Below are positions 44,361-58,108 of a stretch of 64,000 bases of DNA, one piece after another; position 1 is the first letter of the stretch; every line of letters begins with the position of its first letter. The position numbers and the translations under genes were made by a program. The stretch lies in NCBI GenBank assembly GCA_030159075.1, contig BROG01000479.1, forward strand, positions 512,328-576,327. The letters run 5' to 3'. The notes under the pieces are model-generated. The model was not told the origin of the DNA. It ran no database searches and saw nothing but the letters and a program-made list of their open reading frames with translations. This DNA comes from Atrina japonica. Taxonomy: Eukaryota; Mollusca; Bivalvia; Pterioida; Pinnidae.

Positions 44361-45255
44361 AGAAACCCAAAGCAAACCAACAGTCTTTTATATTCTTATT
44401 ATATTCTGTAGTTCATTTCATTTACCGGGGCATGTTTGAACAATGACATCAGTGAAAATAGTTATGTAATACTTACCATCACGGGACTTGATACATGATT
44501 TAATTATGGCACAGTTTTTTTTATTTTGATGAGAAGCATTTAATCACAAACCTATTTTTGGAAAGTAGACCGAACTGTTTTGGTTTCTGATTGAACCTGG
44601 ATGTGCCACTTTACCTTGGTAGACATATACTTCAATGCAATTTTTTTTTAAACGTGTTGTACCTCAACATATTTTGTAAAGTATATTACTGAATGGAAAA
44701 TAAAATGTTGATATAGCAACTTGATCCATTATACTCTAAAACGTGCTACTACTAGCCAGATCATCACATGATTTCGTTTAATCTCGTTGACCATCAACTT
44801 TCAGTTAATTTTATACTTTTGTCCTTGAGACTTCACTGGGCGATTTATAATGACGTCATACCATGACTGGATTTGTATATGATTATTTCATATAGAAAGA
44901 CAAATTACGTCACAATAACGTCAGAATGATATTTGAAGTAGACTTTCTCAAATATAACGATAAAACTTTTCGAAACACTTTCTCAAATATAACGATAAAA
45001 CTTTTCGAAAATGTTCGAAAGCATATATTGAATCATCTTTATCGATTTCCATCGGGAGTTGTTTTATTTGGCCTTGACTGCTGACACGATTTAGGTATAC
45101 AATGGAGGCCAACTTCTCCATGATACGTAATCTCCACTGAATTTTCCAGCGTTTGGTATCTGTATTCCTTATGATGAAATATAGTGCGTTTTTTATAGCT
45201 TACTCAAAGTGGAGTTTTAGTTGTTATACTGTATGTTTTTTTGACACTTAAAAAC
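44361..45255. other. 3' flank of gene A
   Basis: No gene. A 36-bp direct duplication (CTTTCTCAAATATAACG, ATAAAACTTTTCGAAA) lies at about 44943-45012. Confidence 0.6.
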
Positions 45256-45480
45256 CGTCTCTACGTGACCAAGTGGTCAGATCATTATAATTCACACCAT
45301 AACGTCTCACATTTTAGTAAGTTCAGCTGAACCAAAGCTAAATTAGTTGGGAAATTTAGTAATATACTTGCGGAAGGCCGATTATCTTTTCTGTTGGCTG
45401 AAATCTAACCGAGCTTTCACCTCCACCTTAAAAACTTGTCACCATTTTAGCATATGATAACTTGAAGCAAAGAAAACAAG
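45256..45480 (+). repeat. SINE-B, diverged copy
   Basis: CTACGTGACCAAGTGGTCAG, AGTAAGTTCAGCTGAACC, ATATACTTGCGGAAGGCCGA and CTTTCACCTCCACCTTAAAA. Confidence 0.7.
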
Positions 45481-46384
45481 ATACCATATCTAAAGTGTAC
45501 CGATATGTTTACATCAATGAACTCGAGATTACCAAAATACATAAATGATATTGAACAGAACAAAACACTTTACTCTTCCGAGAACTGCACTTCAGATTTG
45601 TTCTGATCTTCCATTCGTTTAGCTTGAAGATTCATTTCCCTTCATCTCTATACACATTCGGAGCTACAGGTAAAATCATGTATCATTATCATGTCTACAT
45701 ATTTACTGATTTCTTTCTAAATAAATTAAGTCCGTGTATTTGGATTTCTTTTAAAATCACTAAAATGGTTTTCAATATTATTTATGGGCAGTTAATATCT
45801 AGTTGATTTTGTTACAATTTAACCTAATGTGACATAATGACTGGATGCTTATTATTTTTTATAAAGGCACATGAAGACCAGATCGATTATGTGAATTTTG
45901 TAATATGAACGAGATAGAAGACGAATATAAATTCATTTTAATATGTCCATTGTATCAATATATTTGATCTGCTTGTATCAAAAATTATTATTGGAACTGA
46001 TATCACATGAAAACAAAATACAGCTGTGTAATCTTAATAATGTTTTTAAAAGTGCTTAACTGTTACGATCTGGGCAAAATATCGGCTGATATATATTTTT
46101 GTAGACTTGATTAATGATTTTCATGTATGTCCATCCTCTGATATTCATTCCACTTTTCATACTGTATATAACATCATACCATCCACTCATGTAATTTATT
46201 ATCATGTATTATACCAATGGATAATATTTTTTAATGATTACGCACTGACGATTGGAAAATCCCGAAATGTCCCTTTATCACACCAGTGTTCCTTGCAGAG
46301 GCCTAAATCATAACTGTCTAAAACATAAAAATGTACAAAATATATAACACTGTAATAATCCATTGAGTGTGTTAATTAAAGTTC
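45481..46384. other. no gene seen
   Basis: AT-rich intergenic DNA; nothing recognised. Confidence 0.45.
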
Positions 46385-46463
46385 TTGTTTGTTTATTTGT
46401 TTATTGTTGTTTAACGTCCCACTCAAGAATATTTCATTCATATGGGGACGTCACCAAATTCCA

Positions 46464-46494
<31 letters not shown>

Positions 46495-46665
46495 GCACTT
46501 ACGGCCATTGAGCAGTAGGGTTCTTTAACGTGCCGACACCTACTGTGACAAGGGACCTCCAGTTTTTACTGTCTCATCCGAAAGACCGGAAACCAACCGG
46601 ACTCGAACTCACGACCTCACGATCCAGAGTCGAGCGCGCTACCGACTGAGCCAGGTCGACTCTAA
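46385..46665 (-). repeat. SINE-A, complete minus-strand copy
   Basis: TTGTTGTTTAACGTCCCACT at the tail end through CTCGAACTCACGACCTCACG and CGCGCTACCGACTGAGCCAG at the tRNA-like head. No clear target-site duplication. Confidence 0.92.
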
Positions 46666-47995
46666 TCATAGTACTTAATTGATATGTAATCCTTTAAAGT
46701 CATAGAACAATTTAGTGACTGAGACGTTTCACCTGTCCAGACAATTCGAATTAGTCTGTGAAAGGTAGCAATAAAGATATAGCCATAATTAAGTATAGAT
46801 ATTACTTACACAGCAACTATCAGGATAAATAAAATGCTTACAATAAATGTACAATTAATGATATTACTGAAATGATTTAAGTTAACTGTCCAAATTATAT
46901 ATTTCTGATTTTAGATGTAAGAACTAAAATGTCCAAGATTTAATATATAATTTTGCTCGGTCACAATAGTTTCAAATTGAAAGACTTTATAATTAACGTT
47001 TGTCTTCGCTTAAGATCTAAGTCTTACAAACGCTTGGCTAATCGCATTTTTCTGACTAGAGGCGTCTCAAATAATTCTAATATTGATGTTCATTAAAATG
47101 ATTTAAGTATCAAATATATTAAAATAAAAATTAAATGTATTCTTATATTTAAATTCATTTGTAGTACTTTATATATTTATGTATGGATATTACGACAATT
47201 ATTTTAAACTCTTTATCTATATCTCGACGTCCTTGCATCATTTCCGATATAATTCTAAGAAAAATTATTCGGTTGATGTTAAAGATATGTTTGATTGTCA
47301 CATTAAATGTGACGTTAAAATTGAAATCTCAAAGGTAAATTTTTATCTGCTTTCCGTAACATAGCCTAAATACGGAAGTCCGTATTATCTGGTGGCCGCT
47401 ACATAAATCTAAAATTCAATGCCTAGATATTGTGATCAATACCACTATTCCAGCTTTAGCCAGTGACGCCAGTAAATTATCTTTGCCTTCCATTAAAATT
47501 ACAATACATCAATTACTTGTTAGATTTATAAATGTGCCCATTCACCCGATTCCATCTCTAATTCATCATAAAGTTTTCTATTGACATAATTTCATTAACT
47601 GCTTGTTTTCAAATTTGTGTGCCGTATAAAAACGCTCAAAATTGATAAAAACAACTAAATGGTCAGACAGTTTGAGATATTTTTAAAAAAAAACATAAGA
47701 TTCTGATTTACTTGGTTTCTGTTATTAATATTAGCCCCTAACAGGTTCACGGATACTGTTGTTTTGCGTTATACCCCTCCCTCCTTCCGTCCTTTTGCTT
47801 TGTCCGGGCAATATCTTCCTCATTTCTATAACTAGACCTCCAATATTTTGTGCAAGTATACACTAAAGAAGGCGGATTGTCGCATACAAAAATTCTGCTC
47901 GTGAAACCTTTTTTAGAGTTACTCTTCTTTGTTCATTTTATTTGTCCGGGCCACAACTAAGTTACTTTTTTCACGCATTCCCCATAGTTAGTTTT
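46666..47995. other. no gene seen
   Basis: AT-rich; short ORFs only. Confidence 0.45.
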
Positions 47996-48007
47996 TACTA
48001 ATATATA

Positions 48008-48293
48008 GAGCCGGCCTGGCTCAGTCGGTAGCGCGCTCGACTCTGGATCGGGAGGTCGTGGGTTCGAGTTCCGCCAGCGACAGGTTGGTTTCCTGTCTTT
48101 CGGATGAGACAGTAAAAACTGGAGGTCCCGTGTCGCAGTAAGTGTCGGCACGTTAAAGAACCCTCACTGCTCAATGACCGTGCGCCGAGCATAGGCCAAA
48201 ATTTGAAGCCCTTCACCGGCATTTGGTGGCGTCTCCATATGAGTGAAATGTTCTTGAGTGGGACGTTAAACAACAATAAACAAACAAACAAAA
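48008..48293 (+). repeat. SINE-A, complete copy with perfect target-site duplication
   Basis: Full head, body and CAAACAAACAAA tail. TACTAATATATA stands on both sides (47996-48007 and 48294-48305), so this is a recent insertion. The minus-strand ORFs across it (47957-48291) are artefacts. Confidence 0.95.
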
Positions 48294-48305
48294 TACTAAT
48301 ATATA

Positions 48306-48939
48306 TCTATATAAAATATTATTGTAGTCGTACCACCCTTTTTATACCTCTTTGCTTATTTTGCTTGCCCGGTACATATCTAACTTTTTCAATACGTGTA
48401 TATATTTTAAGAAGATAGAATGTCACATACAAACAATTTCATATCCTCCACCCTTACAGTTAGAATTATTTAGCTTATTTAATTATTTTTTGTGCTATAT
48501 CTCAGATATTTCTCCGTCTAAGCTTCCATTATTAGGTATAGGTATACAAAGTGTCACATTATAAAATGCATTATCCCCCTTTGTTGGTTTCATTTGTCTG
48601 TGCCATATTTAAGTCGTTTCTTCACCCACTTAGGCTTACTTTTTACCTCATTTGAAAGTTTATAGCATGATTAATAGATAGATATCAAGTGCTTACAATT
48701 ATAAGTTACACACAACAATAATTTGGCCCAAAAATGCTTTAAATCTGAAAAAAAGAAAATATTATATATTACCGATATCTGGGCTAATATGTAAAAAATA
48801 TCAAGCACCTGTGGCAACAATAAACTTTTTCTCAATCTGTTTAAACATCTCGACGGTATCATTTCTTTCACTTTTGTAATAGCTTCACTGTATATGCTAG
48901 TTTATACATTTCAGAGTCGATTATTTCCTAAGGGTCACA
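48306..48939. promoter_or_regulatory. upstream region of HSPA12-like gene B
   Basis: A likely 3' splice site TATACATTTCAG ends at 48914, about 25 nt before the start codon, again pointing to a non-coding first exon. No promoter element or heat-shock element could be placed. Confidence 0.3.
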
Positions 48940-49242
48940 ATGGCGGATTATCTCATCATAGCTGCGATAGATTTTGGGACAACGTTCTCAGGATATGCCT
49001 TTGGTTTTGTTGGAGACCTTGATAAAGACATCACGAATATACACACCAATCAGGTGTGGCAATCGGGTCATAAAGAGTTGTCGTCTTTGAAGACACCAAC
49101 TTGTCTCCTGTTAGATAAACATGGAAAGTTCAAGGCCTTTGGATTTGAAGCAGGAAATTCCTACAACAATATAATAATGGATGGAAATCAAGATGATTAC
49201 TATTTCTTCCATCGATTCAAAATGAACCTGTACGGCGAAAAG
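48940..49242 (+). other. gene B coding exon 1
   Basis: 303 nt, phase 0, starts at ATG 48940 (AAGGGTCACAATGG). The donor is GTTGTT after AAAAG, weaker than the GTGAGT of gene A. Readthrough would stop after four codons. Confidence 0.93.
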
Positions 49243-50300
49243 GTTGTTTTTTCTTGAAATTTCTTCTTTAAACAATTTGTTTTTGATAGAATGGATTCCA
49301 ATATCTCGTGACAGGTGGACAACTGACATCACTTTGCGTCTGACCGTCCGTCTGTCAGTCTGTTCACATTTCATTTTTTTTAATTTCTGGAGACCCATGT
49401 AGCATAGGTCCCATTGGAAAATACATAGAAAAGTTTTTGTTCTAGAGAACCCCTGAATGGATTGAAGCCTAACTTGGCACCAATGCTTCTTACAATGTAT
49501 TAACTAAATTTTGTTACTTTGGTGTCTATCTGTCATCCAAGATGGCTACCAGTGGGCGACTTAGTTAAACATGGGAACTTACATAAATCCTCTAGAGAAC
49601 CACTGAGAATGAAACCAAACATGTCATGAATGTTCCTTACATGGTATGACAAAGTTTTCTTTGGTACCAATCCGTCATCCAATGGCCAACAGCGGGGAAC
49701 TTAGTTAAACATAGGACCCTATGGTAAATACACACAAAATCTTCTTCTAGATAACCGTGACTAGATTGAAACTAGACATCACATGAAGTTACTGACCAAA
49801 TGGTTTTATTTTGGTACTGATTCATCACTCAAGATGAAAACCAACAGGAACTTAATTAAACATCGAATCCTAAGGGGAAATATATACAATAATATTCTTC
49901 AAGAGAACCGCCGAACCGCTATTAAATTGAAATCAAACATATGAATATTATAAACATAATACCAAAGTTATAATGCTCAAGACGATATCGTTTCTGTCAA
50001 TTTCACTTCATCAGTTGAGCTCCAATTTGAAAAGTAGGTGTATTTTCTAAAGATAAAGTGGTATCATACAAGGCCAAATAATATCTCTAAAAGTATAGCC
50101 GATATCCGTCTAAGAGTAACCACTGTAAAAATGACTTTAGACTTTAGACAATTTTCGAATTTAAATAGTGTTGTTAATAGTGCCAAATATTACTTTAGTA
50201 TAAGATGAATGTTCCTCACAAGGTACTGACTTACCAACATTTCTTTGTTTTTGCTAAAAGTCCGCGAAAATGAATTAGGTTTATGCTATTTCCCTACACG

Positions 50301-50381
<81 letters not shown>

Positions 50382-50387
50382 TATATA

Positions 50388-50426
<39 letters not shown>

Positions 50427-53400
50427 TTATTTATTTATTTATATATATATATAATTGCAGAAATCTACAATGAACATGAAGATTAAAGATATGAGTGGAA
50501 AAAAGCTCCCTGCGATCACTGTTTTTTCGCTGTCTATAAAAGCTTTGAAGGATGACTTATTTAAACTTATAGACACACGTGGAATAGATATTAAAACACA
50601 TGAAATAAAATGGATTTTGACAGTACCTGCAATTTGGTCAGATTCTGCAAAAGAGTTCACGAGGAAAGCTGCTACTAAGGTATGTAATAAATCACCTTAA
50701 CTTTGATTAAACCATTTCAAATAATTGAAATTTAACGTTCAGTCTCTGGATGTTGGAATTTGGGAATTCCACAGGGTGCATTATATCGATTCGTGTAACT
50801 CCATTATAAACATTATATCATTTATAATAAATATCTATATTGAATCAAAAGAAAGCTCGAGAGTAAAGTGGTTGTATAAAATGTAATTACATGCTGAAAC
50901 TAAGGATATTTCTTGATCAGAAAAATGTAATATAATTTTAAATACAGTTATCCCGAGGAATTAACTTGTTCGATTACCCTCAACAGTCATATTCCCCTCA
51001 GGCTATGTCCTCGGGGGAATATGACTACCTCGGGTAGACGAACCTTCATATCACCCTACCAAGAGGTCCATAGATGCATATTATATTATAATCTTTCATA
51101 CAGTATTTCATTTTTCCAAATAAACCATTATAAATCAATATGTCAATTATTTTGAAAACTGATAATGAAAAATACAAAATACTTTACATTTAAATAATTA
51201 CAGGCCGGTATACCATGCGAGCAACTAAAACTCGTTCTCGAACCCGAGGCTGCTTCAGTTTATTGTCAACATCTTTCTACTGATCGGACGAAAGATGATC
51301 CGAAAGGTTTTACAGTTTCAAATCCTGGGACTCGATATATGGTGATAGACTTAGGAGGTAAGTGTTTTGTAATATATGACATATCTATGTTCGTAGAGAT
51401 CCAAATATTATATAACCATACAATTTGGGGAAAAACATCGTAAATATGCAAAGATACTAGAAATAACGTTTGGCATTATATGAGAAAATTAAACTGAGAA
51501 TGTATTATAAGAATTCAATCACAGAGATATTGCGAAATAACATGAAATAGTAATTTCTTCATCATATTTATATAACTGGGGACTAAGTTCCTACTGAATC
51601 AGCCCGTCCTTCTCCTAAAAGTTGTCAGAATCTCACAGTATATTATTTTATGACATTCTTAACATATATACTGCACATGAGCAGTGCAATTGGTCAGGAT
51701 ATGATAACAAGAGGCCCATAAGCCACCTCGCTCACCTGAACTGTGTTTGAATAATATGGGAATATCAATTTACAAATTATTATAACACTCCTTTGGAGTG
51801 GAGGAAATTTAAAAAATAATGAAAAATACAAAGCCGGTAAAGATGTCGAAAACATGTCAAAACTAATTTTTCCAATTTATTCCAAAAACAGAAAACTGAA
51901 TCATGCATCCATGTAAATCACTCAGATGCAATTAGTTTTTCAATCTATTTAGCAGTTCTGGAAAACATTTTCAAAGAGGGATACCCTTTGAGACCTATTT
52001 AGCCTCCTTGGATCCACCTCTGAGTCGATTTGGTTAAAAAACATAAACCTGGTAGGGGGCATGGATACCGTACTTGCCTCGAATCCTTTATCCTTCAGTG
52101 GTTTTAAAGAACAAGCTGAGAGTGTGAATAAATGTCCCCTCCTTTTTTGGCATTTTTAAAAATTCATAACAAAATTCAAAAATCATATTTCAGCAAAAAT
52201 CCTTCAGGAAAGCATTTCTCTACCTAATTACATGTAAAATACTTTAAATTATTAGATAAATTATTGTAGAAAAACATCACAAATTAGTTATATAATGTCA
52301 CACTTTTGATGATAAAATGTAAAATGAGTTTATTTGTATCATAAGTAGAAATATGTATTTAATATGTCTGTATAGGGAACTATTGTACTTTGTGTGAAAG
52401 TAGGAATGAAAGATGTGGATGTGTGATGCTATATGGATGTGAGAGATGCATGGGTGTTTTCAGTGAGGTTGGCATATGTGTAATAAAAGGAGAGTTGGGC
52501 AATCAATTGAGAAGTAGTATCTGTAACCAACACATATTTGTATCAAGGTTGAATTTACCAGAATAAACGTGAAACAAGAATATTGGATTTCCTTTACTCG
52601 GTAATAATAGAACAGAAGCTATTTTAGCCTGCACAGTAGTCATGTCCCTTGAAGTGAAATACAAAGTACAGTAGCTAATTGTTGGTCCAATTACACCCGA
52701 TGTGACTGTAATCTGTAATTTGCAGAAGCGTATTAGAGCCACCTCAGTTTTTTTTATTTCTCGTTTTGTCAACTTAAAAGTTGGCTTTTCCAACTTTTTT
52801 CTTGGAATTTCTAACTTTTAAGTTGGCATTTCCAGCTTTTTTCTTGGAATTTCCAACTTTTTCTCTCGTTTTGCCGATTTTAAAGTTGGTTTTTCCAACT
52901 TTTTTCTTGGATTTCCAACTTTTTTCTCGATTTGCCAACTTTAAATTCGGCTTTTCCAATTTTTTTCTTGGAATTTTCAACTTTTTTCTCGTTTTGCCAA
53001 CTATTAAGTTGGCTTATCCAACTTTTTTATTGGAATTTTAAACTTTTTCTTGGAATTTCAAACTTTTTTCTCGTTTTGTCAACTTTAAATTTGGGCTTTT
53101 CCAAAAAAATTTTGAATTGTCAATATTGATATAAATATGGCCTACATTTATAAAGGGGCACTAGGACAGTGCGTATTGAATAAATTTGAACATCTATAAC
53201 GTTAATCTATAGTTTTCAATTTAAGATACTGTGTGGAATATCACGAAACGGTACAATTACTGATTAGCAATCAGGTGATTCTGCGCTAAAATGGTGGAGT
53301 TAAAAGGAACATGATGATACATCTACATCGATACTACCCTGAGAGGCTATAGTAGTGACTCATATTACCAGAAATTGTGCACATATTTGGTGAAATGTAA

Positions 53401-55463
53401 ACATTTGAAACATTTGGAATATAATGAATTATTTAAAACTGTAATTTATTAAATGGATGTATTTTAAGTTTCTTTTCGATATGATTCTTAAATTTTATAT
53501 TGCTTAAAGCCTTATATCACTTCAGGGGACGACTTTTTGCGACGGCATTGCAAATTGTGTCAATTCAAATTATTTATTTTCAGTACGGCATAAGACAGAA
53601 TTTTTATTTTTAATCTTTTTAGGGACAGACTTTTTTTCTCAGTTTTTTGCCGTTATGATCAAGATTGTAGTATAACGTAGTGGCAAATCTAGACATGATC
53701 AAAGATTAACATAGATATATACTAACTCAAAACTCGGTTACTGTGCATTAGATTAATTAACACGTATCTTTTAGTGGTTTTATCAGCACCCAAAAATTAA
53801 ACTTAGTCTCCATAATATTTCACGTTGATTATATATCTCAAAAGAAGATTATCTGAACAAACATAATGCGTATGAAATAAATGTAAAGGAGTATACTCCC
53901 CCGGAATTTTTTAATATGATTTTACAAGGCATAAAAAGATTGTTTTTGACGTGCAGACACTAAATTATGGCATCTTTATTCTTTAAAAAATACGTACAGA
54001 TACATGTTGTTTTTTATATCAATGCCTAAGATTTAACTGTTACAAAGTTGGAAAAGCACAGAATAAAATTGGAAATTCGAAGAAAAAAAAATGAAAAATC
54101 CAACTTTAAAGTTGACAAAACGAGAACAAAAAGTTGGAAAAGTCAACATTTAAGTTGGGAAAGCCAATAATAAAGTTGGCAAAACGAGACACAAAGTTGG
54201 AAATTCCAAGAAAAAAGTTGGAAAAGTCAACTTAAAAGTTGAAAATTCCAAGAAAAGGTTAGAAATGCCAACTTTAAAGTTGGCAAAAAGAGAATTAAAA
54301 AGAAAATAAGGTGGCCCTAATACGTTTACGTAGTGATTATAGTTGTATTGTCTATCAAATTATGTTCGCATTATCGTCGCATTTTGATAATTTTTTGTTC
54401 TTTATCGCCAGGTGGAACGGTTGATATAACGGTGCATGAGAAACTTGATCATAACAAACTACGGGAATTATACAAAGCCAGTGGCGGGGCTTGTGGCGGT
54501 ACTGCTGTTGACGATAAACTTCTGTCGATATTTACTGATATAGTCGGTGAAGCTGTTATGAAAGAATTTGAGGAAGACCTGGAGGCACGAATGGATTTAC
54601 TGCGTGATCTCGAAACTGTTAAGAGGACCCTACAACCAGATCAAACGGGAAAAGTCTCTATCACCTTCCCCTTCCATGCTTTCGAAACAGCATGTAAAGA
54701 AATACTGGGAAAATCATTCAAGTATTGCTTACAAAATTCTTCATTTTGTGGAAGTATATCATTAATAGGACACAAACTAAAAGTGAATGAAGAAATAATT
54801 CACCATCTTTATGATTCAGTTACAGATATGATTGTGTCCCATATTGAAGACATATTAGAGAAATCGAAAGTTTGTAACCTTTCAAGGTTTTTGCTCGTTG
54901 GGGGATTTTCGGAGAGTGGAAAAGTTCGGAAAGCTATTGAATGTGCATTTCCGGGAATGAAAATAATCACTCCTAAAGACGCAGGATTAGCTGTCCTCAA
55001 AGGAGCCGTCATGTTCGGGTACTTACCTGATCCCATCACATCAAGAATGATCAAGTATTCATATGGAGTGAAGACTGCGCCGATTTTCGAAACAGGGAAG
55101 CACGACGAAGGACACAAAATTACATGCAATGCAGTGACCCGTTGTGAGAATGTCTTCAGTTCTTTTATGACCGCCGGTACATCTTGCCAAATTCATCATT
55201 TAGTAGTGAAAAAATACCGAACTAATGAAGAATTTCAAACAGTTTTCCCTCTGGAGGTTTTCTACTCTTACAAAGATGAACCTGGATACACAGACGAATC
55301 TGGAGTTAACATGCTTGGAAAAATGGAAGTTAAGATTCCAAATCCGTCAGCAGAAAAGAAACTGATTGAAGTTCATTTCGAGTTTGGAGACACCGAGTTG
55401 AAGGCAGTTGCGTATGACTGTGAATTTTCGACATCATGTGAATGCACGTTTGATCTTAACTAG
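48940..55463 (+). CDS. HSPA12-like Hsp70 family protein, gene B
   Basis: Four coding exons: 48940-49242, 50461-50679, 51204-51357 and 54412-55463. Their lengths (303, 219, 154, 1052) and phases equal those of gene A, again giving 575 residues plus TAG. Motifs: [13 protein letters not shown] (9-21), [28 protein letters not shown] (223-231), [20 protein letters not shown] and C-terminal CTFDLN. All ATP-contact motifs are intact, so I see no sign of a pseudogene. The paralogues differ at many codons in exons 1 to 3 but share long identical runs in exon 4. Introns 1 and 3 hold different repeats from those of gene A, so the duplication is older than those insertions. Role as for gene A: a nucleotide-binding Hsp70-like protein, client unknown. 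Confidence 0.95.
49370..50262. repeat. degenerate ~150-bp tandem repeat in gene B intron 1
   Basis: About four units with shared words AACTTAGTTAAACAT, TAGAGAACC.CTGA, TGAATGTTCCTTACA and GTCATCCAAGATGGC. A RepC copy (49940-50135) is inserted into the last unit, which resumes near 50178 (CCAAATATTACTTTAGTA). Confidence 0.75.
49940..50135 (+). repeat. RepC copy inside the tandem repeat
   Basis: TATTATAAACATAATACCAA, CTCAAGACGATATCGTTTCT, TTCATCAGTTGAGCT, GTGGTATCATACAAGGCC and CCGTCTAAGAGTAACC. Confidence 0.7.
50304..50454. repeat. (TA)n/(TTTA)n tract abutting gene B exon 2
   Basis: About 150 bp of TA with short TTTA units, ending six bases before the exon 2 boundary (ATTGCAG). It makes up most of the acceptor's upstream sequence. 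Confidence 0.97.
50461..50679 (+). other. gene B coding exon 2
   Basis: 219 nt, phase 0. Acceptor ATAATTGCAG, donor GTATGT. Encodes [13 protein letters not shown] and [19 protein letters not shown]. Confidence 0.95.
50985..51035. repeat. small inverted repeat in gene B intron 2
   Basis: GTCATATTCCCC and GGGGAATATGAC are separated by about 15 bases, giving a possible 12-bp stem. Confidence 0.8.
51204..51357 (+). other. gene B coding exon 3
   Basis: 154 nt, ends one base into a codon. Acceptor AATAATTACAG, donor GTAAGT. Encodes [18 protein letters not shown] and VIDLG. Confidence 0.95.
51707..52150 (+). repeat. interspersed repeat of the 'AACAAGAGGCCCA' type
   Basis: Begins AACAAGAGGCCCATAAGCC, then CTCGCTCACCTGAACTG. 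I remember this opening from a dispersed repeat common in bivalve genomes. Nothing in this window confirms its borders. Confidence 0.45.
52729..54324. mobile_element. non-autonomous element with mirrored terminal minisatellites, copy 2 (gene B intron 3)
   Basis: About 1.6 kb. Ends CGTATTAGAGCCACCTCAG and, inverted, CGTATTAGGGCCACCTTAT. The left array (52760-53110) is built from ~20-bp subunits starting CCAACTTT, in a ~62-bp higher-order unit that includes the palindrome CCAACTTTAAAGTTGG. The right array (54040-54305) is the same repeat in reverse complement. The core shares many blocks with copy 1, such as ATAATGAATTATTTAAAACT and TCTTTTTAGGGACAGACTTT. There is no transposase. It makes up about half of intron 3 and ends about 90 bp before the exon 4 acceptor. 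Confidence 0.85.
54412..55463 (+). other. gene B coding exon 4
   Basis: 1052 nt. Acceptor TTTATCGCCAG. Carries [30 protein letters not shown] and the C-terminus; stop TAG 55461-55463. Confidence 0.95.
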
Positions 55464-55807
55464 ACTGTTACGTTTTATGACTATTCCGGTATAAGGCATT
55501 TCCTCTGCTCTTTTACGTATGCCCGACTTTAGAACTTGAGGTAACTTCTCTTCCTCTTAATATAAACACGACATCTACGGTGCAGGAGATTTTCTATGCA
55601 CTTGAATGTATACCTGACATTTACGCAGTGAAGTAATTTTATGTACTTTCACTTCCACCCGACTGCACATTAATGTATACCCAACTTTTTTTATCTGCGG
55701 TATTAATCTATATTTTCTGCATGTAACCGAGCTTCTTATGTAAGGTTGTCATTAAGTGGTGTAAACATTTTTATACAATGTGCCTACTTTTGAGATTTAA
55801 CTTTAAG
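55464..55807. other. 3' flank of gene B
   Basis: Probable 3' UTR; I see no canonical AATAAA close to the stop. Confidence 0.35.
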
Positions 55808-57218
<1,411 letters not shown>

Positions 57219-57833
57219 TGTCCTTTGTGTTACTGGGTTGAACATCAAGTTAAGTAATTGTTTATCTCCCTTATTACAAAACCCTAAATAATAGTTTCCC
57301 CCTGAGTGTACTACTTCTTTTCAGGAATTTATGGGTATTAGAGCAGACAGCATGTTTATTTCTTAGCATCAAATTTAGCATCAAAGGTATCTAAAGCGAT
57401 AGCGATATCTTTTTATCGTGTCCTAAAACGTTACTGCTCTTTCATCAAGCCACTACGTCATATTAAATGTTAGAACCACAGGTTTGTGACCAGTTTTTCC
57501 TTCTTGTTATATAGTTAATATATCAGGTTGATCCTTTGGGCCAGGGCGAAATTCATTTTAAACAAAATTATAAATACCAATGTATATGTCCCTTGTGATA
57601 CAGTCACTTGTGTTACCAAGAAAAAGGGTAAAAACATTTGCCTTTTTGTGGGTACATGTACATTCATATTTGGGATACAAATTTGATAAAATAGATATAG
57701 TAGATACTATACCTTGGTTTATCACATTAAATTTATTATCTATTCTTTGAAAAAAAAATGTTACAAAAAATTACCTTTAACAGAAGTGTATAGTAAATTT
57801 ACTAAAATGTTTTGGTAACACAAAGGACGCTTG
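57219..57833. repeat. possible element with short inverted ends
   Basis: GTCCTTTGTGTTAC at 57219 and its reverse complement GTAACACAAAGGAC near 57816 bracket about 615 bp. A related GATACAGTCACTTGTGTTAC lies inside. No target duplication was found. Confidence 0.35.
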
Positions 57834-58023
57834 CTAGCTTAAGCAAGGGGTATATTTTTTCATTTTTGGATAATTTTTCAAGTTCAAAGTTAAGGTTTAG
57901 TATTCGTTTCTAACATTTGAATATCAAGATTGTTTCAGTTAAATAAAATTTGAATAAAATTGAAGTTACTTAATTATTCAAGAAAAACAGAATCTTTAAA
58001 TATTGATCTATTTTGATTATGAC

Positions 58024-58025
<2 letters not shown>
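57834..58025. other. no recognised feature
   Basis: AT-rich. Confidence 0.4.

Positions 58026-58103
<78 letters not shown>
58026..58103. repeat. (TA)n microsatellite
   Basis: Two TA tracts separated by TAATTTAT. Confidence 0.97.

Positions 58104-58108
<5 letters not shown>

Noticed and set aside
52781..53041. 86-codon ORF rich in FPTFFLEF repeats
   Set aside because: It is the CCAACTTT minisatellite translated; an ORF also exists on the opposite strand.
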